A model generated the notes under the pieces. It did no database searches, was not told the origin of the DNA, and saw only the letters and a program-made list of their open reading frames with translations. A stretch of 40,935 nt of DNA from contig NZ_JABEVC010000051.1 of assembly GCF_013044125.1 (NCBI RefSeq), forward strand, positions 1 to 40,935, given 5' to 3'. Shown piece by piece: positions 34,805 through 40,935 of this stretch (position 1 is the stretch's first letter; the number at the start of each line of letters is the position of its first letter). The stretch is from Acidocella sp. (lineage in GTDB: Bacteria; Pseudomonadota; Alphaproteobacteria; Acetobacterales; Acetobacteraceae). Position numbers and translations under genes: made by a program.

Positions 34805-35182
34805 CTAGCTCGCGCTGCGGCGGCTCGCGGCTTCTGTCTTGTTCGCGGCTAGGGCCTCGGTCATGATATGGCGCGTCTCACGCAAAAACGCAGCCCCCTT
34901 CACCGTACGCTGCACCAGCACACTGCGCCGGTCAGACGGGTCAACCTTCCGGCGAACAAAATCAAGCTCGGTCAAACGGTCCAGAGCGCGGGTGATCGCT
35001 GGCTTGGAAACATTGAGATCCTGCGCCAGTCCGCGCACGGTATGCCCGCCCTCGTTCAGATAGCAGGTCAGAAACACGCCTAGCTGCCGGGCGGAAAGAT
35101 CAACCCCCTCGCGCCGTACCAGCGAGACAATTGTATCACGAAGAATTCCAACCAACTGGTCGGAAGAAAGTTGCGCCGCCAT
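34805..35182 (-). CDS. MarR family transcriptional regulator
   Basis: This 125-residue winged-helix protein has LSARQLGVFLTCYLNEGGHTVRGLAQDLNVSKPAITRALDRLTELDFVRRKVDPSDRRSVLVQRTVKG, which is the HTH and the basic wing. Such repressors usually respond to small phenolic or oxidative ligands and often autoregulate. AAGGA precedes the ATG. It leads the lolA-xth operon. The A/T-rich region upstream is the natural place for its operator. Confidence 0.88.
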   Translation of the reverse strand: MAAQLSSDQLVGILRDTIVSLVRREGVDLSARQLGVFLTCYLNEGGHTVRGLAQDLNVSKPAITRALDRLTELDFVRRKVDPSDRRSVLVQRTVKGAAFLRETRHIMTEALAANKTEAASRRSAS

Positions 35183-35457
35183 AAACTGAGATCCTTAACC
35201 AAAAATTTGAAAGTCGTTTTATTTTTACACGTGGCTTTATATCCACACCGTTGACGATCAAGGCACCACCATAAAGACATGGCAGACGATCAACAAGCCA
35301 AAAGCCATTCCCCGCTTGTCCCTGGTCAATAAACCGAAACCAGACAGCCAAAACATCCTGCAACGAAACAAGCATCTCAGGAAATACGCATTGTAGCTAC
35401 ATAATTCAAGCAGTTGAAACATAAAAACATTTCAACTTCGTTGAATGTTTCAAAGAT
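35183..35457. promoter_or_regulatory. A/T-rich non-coding region upstream of marR
   Basis: This 275-bp stretch is clearly richer in A/T than its surroundings. It has no convincing gene; the 79-codon minus-strand ORF here shows no family resemblance. It should contain the marR promoter (AATTTGAAAGTCGTTTTATTTTTAC region). It also contains several GTTGAA/TTCAAC copies near 35413-35446, partly in the aminopeptidase terminator. Confidence 0.45.
35425..35450 (-). terminator. Probable terminator of the M17 aminopeptidase gene
   Basis: On the minus strand AAACATTCAAC-GAA-GTTGAAATGTTT forms an 11-bp stem with one bulge, followed by the T-rich TTATGTTT. It begins 8 bp after the aminopeptidase stop. 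The stem is A/T rich, so strength is uncertain. Confidence 0.5.
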
Positions 35458-36884
35458 TTAATCATCTCGTGATTGCAACCGGTTGGCCCGCGCACCAAGC
35501 GTTTCAACCGTTGCGAGCAACGCCCGCAAACTCTGCGCCTCGCCGCCTTCCGGCCTGCCGGGGCGGCTGGAATCGTTCCATGCGTAAACATCCACATGTG
35601 CCCAGGCGATTCCGGAAGGAATAAAACGTTGCAGGAATAAAGCCGCAACAATCGCGCCCGCCATGGGTTTCGCGGAAACAGTGTTGAAATCGGCAACCGG
35701 GCTATCCAGCCACGCGGCGTAACCATCGAACAACGGCAGGCGCCAGAGCGGATCGTTAACCAATTGCCCCGCCACCAGAATGGATTGCGCAAGCCGCTCA
35801 TCGTTACAAAACAACGCCGGCAAATCCGGCCCCAGCGCCACGCGCGCCGCACCCGTCAACGTTGCGGCGTCTATCAGCCAATCTGGCGTTTCGCTGGCCG
35901 CCTCCGCGAGCAGGTCACACAGCACAAGCCGGCCCTCCGCATCCGTATTGCCAACTTCCACGCTCAAACCAGCAGCCGTTTGCAACACGTCAGATGGCCG
36001 CATGGCATGGCCGGAGATGCTGTTTTCCACGCAGCCAATCCGCAGTTGCAACCGTAACGGTAAATCCAGCGCCATCACCGCTTGCGCCAGTCCCAGCAAA
36101 ATTGCAGCACCGCCCATATCTTTTTTCATGCGCAACATCGCAGCGCCCGGCTTCAGGTCATAGCCGCCCGTATCGAAGCACACGCCCTTGCCGCAGAGCG
36201 AGAGCAGCGGCGCGTCCGCATCCGCGCGAGAGCCCTGCCATGTCAGCAGCACCGCCTCCGCCCCGCGCTCAGACCCCGCCCCCACCGCCGCCAGCGCGGG
36301 GTAGCGTTCAGCCACCGCCGCGCCGTAACATGCGTGGTATGCGCGCCAAAACGCACGCCCAGATCCATCGCGGCCTGGGCCAGTTCGGCCGGCCCCAGCA
36401 GGTTCGCGGGTGTGTTGATCAGATCGCGCGCCGCGCAGACCGCGCTTGCAATCACCATTGCGCGTGCAGGCACCTGCGCGGCGGCAAGCTGCGCCTGCGG
36501 CTTTGGCGCCCTGGTTTTTAAATGTTCAAACCGGTAGGCGCCGAGCAGGAACCCCAGCGCGGCATCCTCGCCTGAGAAGTCGCCCGCGGCGATCCGCCAC
36601 ACCGTTCCGCTTGGCAATGCACCCGCCGCCGCGCCAAAACCATGCACCACCGGCGTGCTTCCCAGCCCCAGCACCGCGCCCTGCAACGCACCATCACCAC
36701 CGGCGAGCAACACAACCGCCCCCGCCTGGCCTGCAAAACCTTGCAACCGCGCCAGCGCCGCCTGACCGGGCGGCAATCCGTCCAGCAGCGCGGCCACACC
36801 CTCCGGCCGCACGCCATAAAGCGGCAGCGCCGCGCCGTCATTCATCGCCAATCCCGCCAGTTCCCGCATCATGCCCGACTCCAT
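35458..36884 (-). pseudogene. M17 leucyl aminopeptidase family gene with frameshift
   Basis: Two overlapping frames together give one M17 metallo-aminopeptidase. The 213-residue frame (start 36884) carries the N-terminal domain to VCAARDLINTPANLLGPAELAQAAMDLGVRFGAHTTHVT. The 285-residue frame continues with GAAVAERYPALAAVGAGSERGAEAVLLTW and the catalytic half: GKGVCFDTGGYDLKPGAAM, MKKDMGGAAILLG, the NTDAEGRLVLCDLL signature and a C-terminal AWAHVDVYAWNDSSRPGRPEGG. A one-base loss near 36322-36328 would explain it: ACN-GGC-GCG would restore HVTGAAVAE. All metal and catalytic motifs are intact, so a sequencing error or very recent mutation is possible. A likely terminator follows. Confidence 0.85.
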
Positions 36885-36974
36885 GTTTACCGAGCTGTTA
36901 TATCAGCTGCGGCCGGCCGGAGCTGCGCCCAAACCACGAGCGTACTGATTCTGCGGCGGATTTCAGAAGCGCGC

Positions 36975-37220
36975 CTAATGCAGCTTTTCGATACCCACGG
37001 CAGCCACCCGCCCCTCGCGCTGCTGCAACGCAAAGCGCACGCGCTCACCTTCATTCAACTTGCGCAACCCCGCATGCTGCACCGCGCTGATATGAACGAA
37101 AATGTCGTTTCCGCCAGTATCGGGCGCGATGAACCCATACCCCTTGCCGGGGTTGAACCATTTCACAACCCCTGTAATAGCCGTTTCCGGCCGTACACCC
37201 TCGTCATGCATCGTTTCCAT
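36975..37220 (-). CDS. Cold-shock domain protein
   Basis: This 81-residue RNA-binding protein has a single CSD. ITGVVKWFNPGKGYGFIAPDTGGNDIFVHISAVQHAGL contains RNP1 (KGYGFI) and RNP2 (DIFVHIS). It probably acts as an RNA chaperone. ATG 37220 (METMHDEG) is preceded by AAGGAAGGTG, a strong ribosome site, so the track start at 37274 is rejected. A G+C-rich inverted repeat lies in the leader (37272-37288). Confidence 0.93.
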   Translation of the reverse strand: METMHDEGVRPETAITGVVKWFNPGKGYGFIAPDTGGNDIFVHISAVQHAGLRKLNEGERVRFALQQREGRVAAVGIEKLH

Positions 37221-37271
37221 ATCGACACCTTCCTTGCACCGGTTTTGCCGGACATGCGCCATGGCACCGGT

Positions 37272-37288
37272 CACGCCCGCCGGGCGTG
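37272..37288 (-). promoter_or_regulatory. Hairpin in the leader of the cold-shock gene
   Basis: CACGCCCG-C-CGGGCGTG is a near-perfect 8-bp inverted repeat about 52 bp upstream of the cold-shock ATG. Cold-shock mRNAs often use structured leaders, but this could also be an operator. The short loop favours a three-base loop with a 7-bp stem. Confidence 0.35.
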
Positions 37289-37401
37289 TGAGTCTACGCG
37301 CATTAATCCGAATTTATCAATTGGAACATGTGCTGCGCCGCAGCAGAAGGATTTAAAACCCCGCAAGAAATCCGAACCCTCGGTTACGAGATTTTGCGCA
37401 A

Positions 37402-37422
37402 GCCCCGGCGCACGGCCGGGGC
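37402..37422 (-). terminator. Possible gcrA terminator hairpin
   Basis: GCCCCGGC-GCACG-GCCGGGGC forms an 8-bp stem 28 bp past the gcrA stop. A smaller CCGCCT/AGGCGG repeat (37439-37457) spans the stop codon. Only a weak T-run follows (TTGCGCAAAATCT on the minus strand), so the terminator call is tentative. Confidence 0.4.
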
Positions 37423-37449
37423 ATTCGCCAGATGAGATCCGCCTCTAAA

Positions 37450-37899
37450 TCAGGCGGCGTCCTCGCGGCGGTCACGCACCCGCACATAGGCGACGGCGGC
37501 ATGCTCCTCGCAATAGGGTTTCCCCGTCACCGCGGACGCATTGCAAAAATGAAAACTCGGCTTTCCCGGCTCGCCGATCGGCCAGCAGCACGGCGTGGCG
37601 CGCTGGCTGAATTTCACAGCCGGCAACATCGCCCGCAGCGTTGGCATCGGCGCCGACATCGAAGCTGAAAGCGGCGGCAGCGTTGCCCCCTGCACCCGCT
37701 TGGGCACCACCGGACGCACGGCAGCCGTTTCACCCTCGTTGCGGCGAATTGGCGAGGGACGCGGCGGCAGATTAAGGCGATGCGCCTTCCCGACCACGGC
37801 ATTTTTTGAAATACTCAGCCTGCGGCCAATTTCCGCAGTCGAAAGCCCTTCGGCCCACAAGCTCCGCAATTTTGCAATTGCCTCTTCCGTCCACTCCAT
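37450..37899 (-). CDS. gcrA: GcrA cell-cycle regulator
   Basis: GcrA is the alphaproteobacterial sigma-70 cofactor that activates promoters carrying methylated GANTC sites. The N-terminal DNA-binding helices MEWTEEAIAKLRSLWAEGLSTAEIGRRLSISKNAVVGKAHRLNLPPRPSPIRR are diagnostic. The C-terminal sigma-binding part has CCWPIGEPGKPSFHFCNASAVTGKPYCEEHAAVAYVR. ATG 37899 gives 149 residues, with GAGAGGGG upstream; the track start at 37959 lacks support. A GAGTC lies 80 bp upstream (37979). No ccrM gene is in the window. Confidence 0.94.
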   Translation of the reverse strand: MEWTEEAIAKLRSLWAEGLSTAEIGRRLSISKNAVVGKAHRLNLPPRPSPIRRNEGETAAVRPVVPKRVQGATLPPLSASMSAPMPTLRAMLPAVKFSQRATPCCWPIGEPGKPSFHFCNASAVTGKPYCEEHAAVAYVRVRDRREDAA

Positions 37900-37978
37900 A
37901 TTGTGGCCCCTCTCACTCAAACTACAAAATACAGTAGAGAGAGCGGGCCCCACTCGCAATATCTAGCGGGGTCTCCCC

Positions 37979-37983
37979 GAGTC
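37979..37983. promoter_or_regulatory. GANTC site upstream of gcrA
   Basis: GAGTC lies 80 bp before the gcrA start, in the 105-bp gap after the SH3 gene. A single site could occur by chance, but it allows CcrM/GcrA feedback on gcrA. Confidence 0.35.
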
Positions 37984-38004
37984 CTTTTCTGTGGAAAACT
38001 ATTA

Positions 38005-38529
38005 TTACTTAACCGTCTCGCCCGGAAACGCGCCCCAGAAATCCTCGCGCGCCAGATAGCCGGTGTAGCGCCCGGCCGCCGCCTTGCAAAAATCCGAGCT
38101 CCGGTCACATGAAATCAAAGTACCGGTGACACCGCCCTGCAGATACGCCACGGGCGCGGCATCCGGGGCGGGGCTGCGCCGCAGCACCGCCTGCTGGGCG
38201 GTAATGAAAAACGTTCGCCGCGCGCGGATCGTCGCCATATGTACCCAGCCGGTGCCACCATCAGGCGCCACCACATGGCGCCATACGTCAAATTCGCCGA
38301 TGATCTCTACCGGCAGCCCGTCGCGCTCGTAAACCCAGTTCACAGGGTACTGAAACCCCGGCCCGGCCCGGAAATTCACCTCATTGGTGCGCAGCGAGAC
38401 AAAGCGCGGCACCGGCAGCTTCGTCACCTGCCCCACTGCCGGCCCCGGCCCGCTGCCCACGGGCGCCGCGGTCCACCCGCCAAGCAACAGCAGCGCGAGG
38501 GCAGCCCCCCTCAACCACATACGGGGCAT
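38005..38529 (-). CDS. Exported SH3-like domain protein
   Basis: This 174-residue protein has a signal peptide (WLRGAALALLLLGGWTAAPVG) and two bacterial SH3 repeats. The first, FVSLRTNEVNFRAGPGFQYPVNWVYERDGLPVEIIGEFDVWRHVVAPDGGTGWVHMATI, is canonical; the second begins ARRTFFITAQQAVLRRSPAPDAAPVAYLQGG. Such proteins sit in the periplasm and may bind cell-wall material. It overlaps the end of moeB by 19 bp, so it is in the same operon. A later start at 38520 is possible. Confidence 0.88.
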   Translation of the reverse strand: MPRMWLRGAALALLLLGGWTAAPVGSGPGPAVGQVTKLPVPRFVSLRTNEVNFRAGPGFQYPVNWVYERDGLPVEIIGEFDVWRHVVAPDGGTGWVHMATIRARRTFFITAQQAVLRRSPAPDAAPVAYLQGGVTGTLISCDRSSDFCKAAAGRYTGYLAREDFWGAFPGETVK

Positions 38530-39272
38530 GCCGTGTCCTTCCGCAACCTGATTTTCCTAAACTCCGCCGCCAGCGCATCCCAGATCAGCAGCCAGCCGGA
38601 CATGGAAGCGCCGATGCCCATGATCTCCTTCAGCACCTCGCTCGCCTGCAAAGTGCCCATCACCCCGGTCACCGCGCCCAGCACACCGGCCTGCGAGCAG
38701 CTCGGCACCAGCCCTTCCGGCGGCGGTTCGGGGTAGAGGCAGCGGTAGCAAGGCCCCTGCGGGTCAGCGTGCGGCTTAAAGGTGGAAAGCTGCCCCTCGA
38801 AACGCAGCACCGCCGCGCTCACCAGCGTCCGCCGCGCCGCCACGCAGGCATCGGCGAGGAGAAAGCGGGTGGCGAAATTATCCGTGCCGTCACAGATTAT
38901 ATCGTAGCCTTCCACCAGCCCCGCCACATTGGCCGCATCCAGCCGGTGGTTATGGATGTTCACCTGCACCAGAGGGTTGATCCGGCGCATCGACTCCGCG
39001 GCCGACTCGACCTTCGCCTGGCCCAGATTTTCCATGCCGTGGGCAATCTGGCGCTGCAGATTGGAGAGCTCCAGCACATCGCCATCTACCAGCCCGATGC
39101 GGCCCACCCCGGCGGCGGCCAGATACAAGGCCAGGGGCGAGCCGAGCCCGCCAGCGCCCACGATGAGCACACGAGCGGCCTTCAGCCGCGCCTGGCCCGC
39201 CCCGCCAACCTCGCGCAACAGAATATGCCGCGCATAGCGTTGAATTTCGTCCTCGGAAAAATCTAAATCCAT
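38511..39272 (-). CDS. moeB: HesA/MoeB/ThiF family adenylyltransferase
   Basis: This E1-like enzyme adenylates the C-terminal Gly of a sulfur-carrier protein (MoaD or ThiS). Its 253 residues include RYARHILLREVGGAGQARL, VLIVGAGGLGSPLALYLAAAGVGRIGLVDGDVLELSNLQRQ (nucleotide site), DGTDNFATRFLLADAC, and zinc cysteines in CYRCLYPEPP and CPVCG. There is no C-terminal rhodanese domain. Whether MoeB or ThiF is meant cannot be settled because no molybdopterin or thiamine gene is nearby. Confidence 0.9.
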   Translation of the reverse strand: MDLDFSEDEIQRYARHILLREVGGAGQARLKAARVLIVGAGGLGSPLALYLAAAGVGRIGLVDGDVLELSNLQRQIAHGMENLGQAKVESAAESMRRINPLVQVNIHNHRLDAANVAGLVEGYDIICDGTDNFATRFLLADACVAARRTLVSAAVLRFEGQLSTFKPHADPQGPCYRCLYPEPPPEGLVPSCSQAGVLGAVTGVMGTLQASEVLKEIMGIGASMSGWLLIWDALAAEFRKIRLRKDTACPVCG

Positions 39273-39411
39273 GCGCCTTTATAGAATACCCGCCAGCGGC
39301 GGCCAAATGCCCCGCCCGGGGCTGCAGTTTTACGCCCCGGTTTTAATCGGCGCTTAAGTTCCCCCCAGCACAGTGAAGCAACTTTTCCCATCTGCCCAAA
39401 GGATCCATGTA

Positions 39412-40878
39412 ATGCCGGACGTGAACCCGCTGGCCGATCGTCTCAATTTCATTAATTTGAACGCAAAGGCACTGGCGCGGTTGCGGGGGATGAAATCCAT
39501 CATCTGGCAGGCGTTGCCCGCGGCGCTCAACGCGCTCTACGCCAAAATTGGCGCGGAGCCGCGAATCAGCCGTTTTTTCGCCACGCCCGCGATGATAGAA
39601 CATGCGCAGGCCCGGCAGTCGCTGCATTGGAGCACCATCCTGGAAGGCGATTTCGGCCAGGAATATCTCGATGAGGTCACCAAAGTGGGAGAGGTTCACG
39701 CCCGCATCGGGCTGGAGCCGCGCTGGTACATCGGCGGTTATGCGCTGATGCTTGAATCCCTCACGGCCGCCGTGGTCACCGCGCGCTGGCCCAAACCCGT
39801 GTTCTGGCGGCGCCAGAACAACGCCGGGGAGCTGAGCCACGAAATCGGCGTCCTGCTGAAGGCGGCTTTCCTGGATATGGACCTGGCGATTTCGGTGTAT
39901 CTGCAAGCCGCGGAGGCCGCGCGCCAGGCCGCCGAGAACCTTGCCGCAACCACCAGCGCAAAAGTGATGAAGACGGTGACCGAGGCGATGAGCGCGCTCG
40001 CCGCGGGGGATCTCACGCACCGCATCGGTGATACGCTGCCTGATGAATACGCGCGGCTGCGCGAGGATTTCAACAACGCGCTGGAGCGTCTGGCAGGCAC
40101 CCTCTCCGGGATTCAGGCGGCGACCGGGGTGATCAACAACGGTATCGACGAAATTTCCCAAGCCACCGACGACCTGGCGCGGCGGACCGAGCAGCAGGCC
40201 GCCAACCTGCTGGAGACGACCACCGCGCTCACCGAATTGACCGAAGGGGTGAAACGCACCGCCGCCGGCGCGGCGCAGGCGAATGTCGCGGTGGGGGGCG
40301 CCAATTCGGGCGCGGCCAATTCGCGCAACGTGGTAAGCGATGCAGGTGATGCGATGAACAAGATCGAGGCATCCTCGCAGGAAATCGGCCAGATTATCGG
40401 GTTGATCGACGATATCGCCTTCCAGACGAATCTTCTCGCGCTGAACGCCGGGGTGGAGGCGGCGCGCGCCGGTGATGCGGGGCGCGGTTTCGCGGTTGTG
40501 GCATCCGAAGTCCGGGCGCTGGCGCAGCGCTCAGCGGAGGCGGCAAAGGCGATCAAATCGCTCATCTCAACCTCCTCGTCCCAGGTTGTCCAGGGAGTGG
40601 AACTGGTGCGTAAGACCGGACAGTCGCTGGAGACCATTGGCACCAATATGGGGCAGATCGAGGGGCTGGTCTCGGGTATCGCCAATGCGGCACAGCAACA
40701 GTCCGGCGGGCTGAACCAGGTGAGCGAGGCGGTGAACCAGATGAACATGGTGGTGCAACAGAATGCCGCCATGGTTGAGGAGGCCTCGGCAGCGGTGCAT
40801 TCGCTGAAAAGCGAAATCAACGAACTCATACCAGCCGCCGAATTTTCTGACTCTCCGGGGATTCCCCCGGCGCGGTGA
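39412..40878 (+). CDS. Globin-coupled methyl-accepting chemotaxis protein
   Basis: This haem-based oxygen or redox sensor has no membrane segment. The N-terminal protoglobin domain (about 1-150) has the proximal His96 in [30 protein letters not shown]-like linker follows at about 180-240 ([33 protein letters not shown]). The C-terminal MCP signalling hairpin (about 250-480) has the conserved tip [57 protein letters not shown] 39412 with AAGGATCC upstream is preferred to GTG 39373. It gives 488 residues. No other chemotaxis gene is nearby. Confidence 0.92.
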   Translation: MPDVNPLADRLNFINLNAKALARLRGMKSIIWQALPAALNALYAKIGAEPRISRFFATPAMIEHAQARQSLHWSTILEGDFGQEYLDEVTKVGEVHARIGLEPRWYIGGYALMLESLTAAVVTARWPKPVFWRRQNNAGELSHEIGVLLKAAFLDMDLAISVYLQAAEAARQAAENLAATTSAKVMKTVTEAMSALAAGDLTHRIGDTLPDEYARLREDFNNALERLAGTLSGIQAATGVINNGIDEISQATDDLARRTEQQAANLLETTTALTELTEGVKRTAAGAAQANVAVGGANSGAANSRNVVSDAGDAMNKIEASSQEIGQIIGLIDDIAFQTNLLALNAGVEAARAGDAGRGFAVVASEVRALAQRSAEAAKAIKSLISTSSSQVVQGVELVRKTGQSLETIGTNMGQIEGLVSGIANAAQQQSGGLNQVSEAVNQMNMVVQQNAAMVEEASAAVHSLKSEINELIPAAEFSDSPGIPPAR

Positions 40879-40924
40879 GTTGTGATTCGGTGTTTCCCGT
40901 TGATTTGATTGATGGGAGGCGGTG

Positions 40925-40935
40925 ATGGCTATGGC
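40925..40935 (+). CDS. Possible start of the next gene (cut by window edge)
   Basis: ATGGCTATGGC begins 5 bp after a good ribosome site (GGGAGG) and 46 bp after the chemotaxis gene stop. Only three codons are visible, so identity is unknown. Confidence 0.35.

Noticed and set aside
35136-35375. 79-codon minus-strand ORF in the A/T-rich region
   Set aside because: No ribosome site or recognisable family, and it overlaps the marR start.
36905-36945. Near-palindrome AGCTGCGGCC/GGCCGGAGCT as a csp terminator
   Set aside because: It has no loop, one mismatch and no T-run; position between csp and the aminopeptidase gene is suggestive but the evidence is too weak.

Overview
The window is about 65% G+C, densely packed and looks chromosomal. 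It comes from an alphaproteobacterium, most likely an Acetobacteraceae or other Rhodospirillales member; the genus cannot be fixed from sequence alone. The lineage signals are a GcrA-type cell-cycle regulator, MipZ with clustered GANTC (CcrM-type) sites upstream, an ELM1-family protein, a bacterial leucyl/arginyl-transferase (Bpt), and an adjacent lolA-xth pair. There are no rRNA or tRNA genes, insertion sequences, CRISPR arrays or phage genes. Most neighbouring genes overlap by 1-4 bases (ATGA, GTGA, TAATG), which implies long translationally coupled operons.

Layout. 1-1745 (-): the start of a membrane protein cut by the window edge, preceded by an FMN-binding glutamate-synthase-like protein. 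1853-7335 (+): ppk2-hisI, an orphan three-haem cytochrome c, a GNAT acetyltransferase overlapping a nitrilase-family hydrolase, and lpxB. 7420-11458 (-): a circularly permuted ATP-grasp protein, an alpha-E protein and a GT39-type membrane glycosyltransferase. 11791-14864 (+), diverging from these: a second ATP-grasp fused to an alpha-E domain, then a transglutaminase-like protein. 14861-17836 (-): a small membrane protein, a choline-kinase-like phosphotransferase, a YihY/BrkB protein and an alpha/beta hydrolase. 17901-18152: a decayed GT87-like relic. 18172-19305 (+): bpt and a cupin. 19302-22123 (-): an ELM1-family protein coupled to a 629-residue protein I do not recognise. 22213-25603: an AstE/AspA-like deacylase, cobA, mipZ and a Pr6Pr membrane protein. 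25607-28511: an NMO-like flavoprotein and enolase. 28591-29588 (-): queE-queD. 29812-33339 (+): ybjN-like, proC, prs, a GST and a histidine phosphatase. 33340-35182 (-): marR-lolA-xth. 35458-39272 (-): a frameshifted M17 aminopeptidase, a cold-shock protein, gcrA, an SH3 protein and moeB. 39412-40878 (+): a soluble globin-coupled chemotaxis transducer.

How the genes work together. The best candidate for an under-described system is 7420-14864: two ATP-grasp/alpha-E modules (one split, one fused) facing each other across a shared promoter region, with a transglutaminase-like protein on one arm and a membrane glycosyltransferase on the other. Families of this kind are predicted to make or cleave amide bonds on an unknown substrate. 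The second candidate is the ELM1/629-residue pair. A third theme is cell-cycle control: gcrA and mipZ lie in the same window, and five GANTC sites fall within 55 bp directly upstream of mipZ. The rest is mostly housekeeping (histidine, proline, PRPP, glycolysis, queuosine, lipid A, lipoprotein transport, DNA repair).
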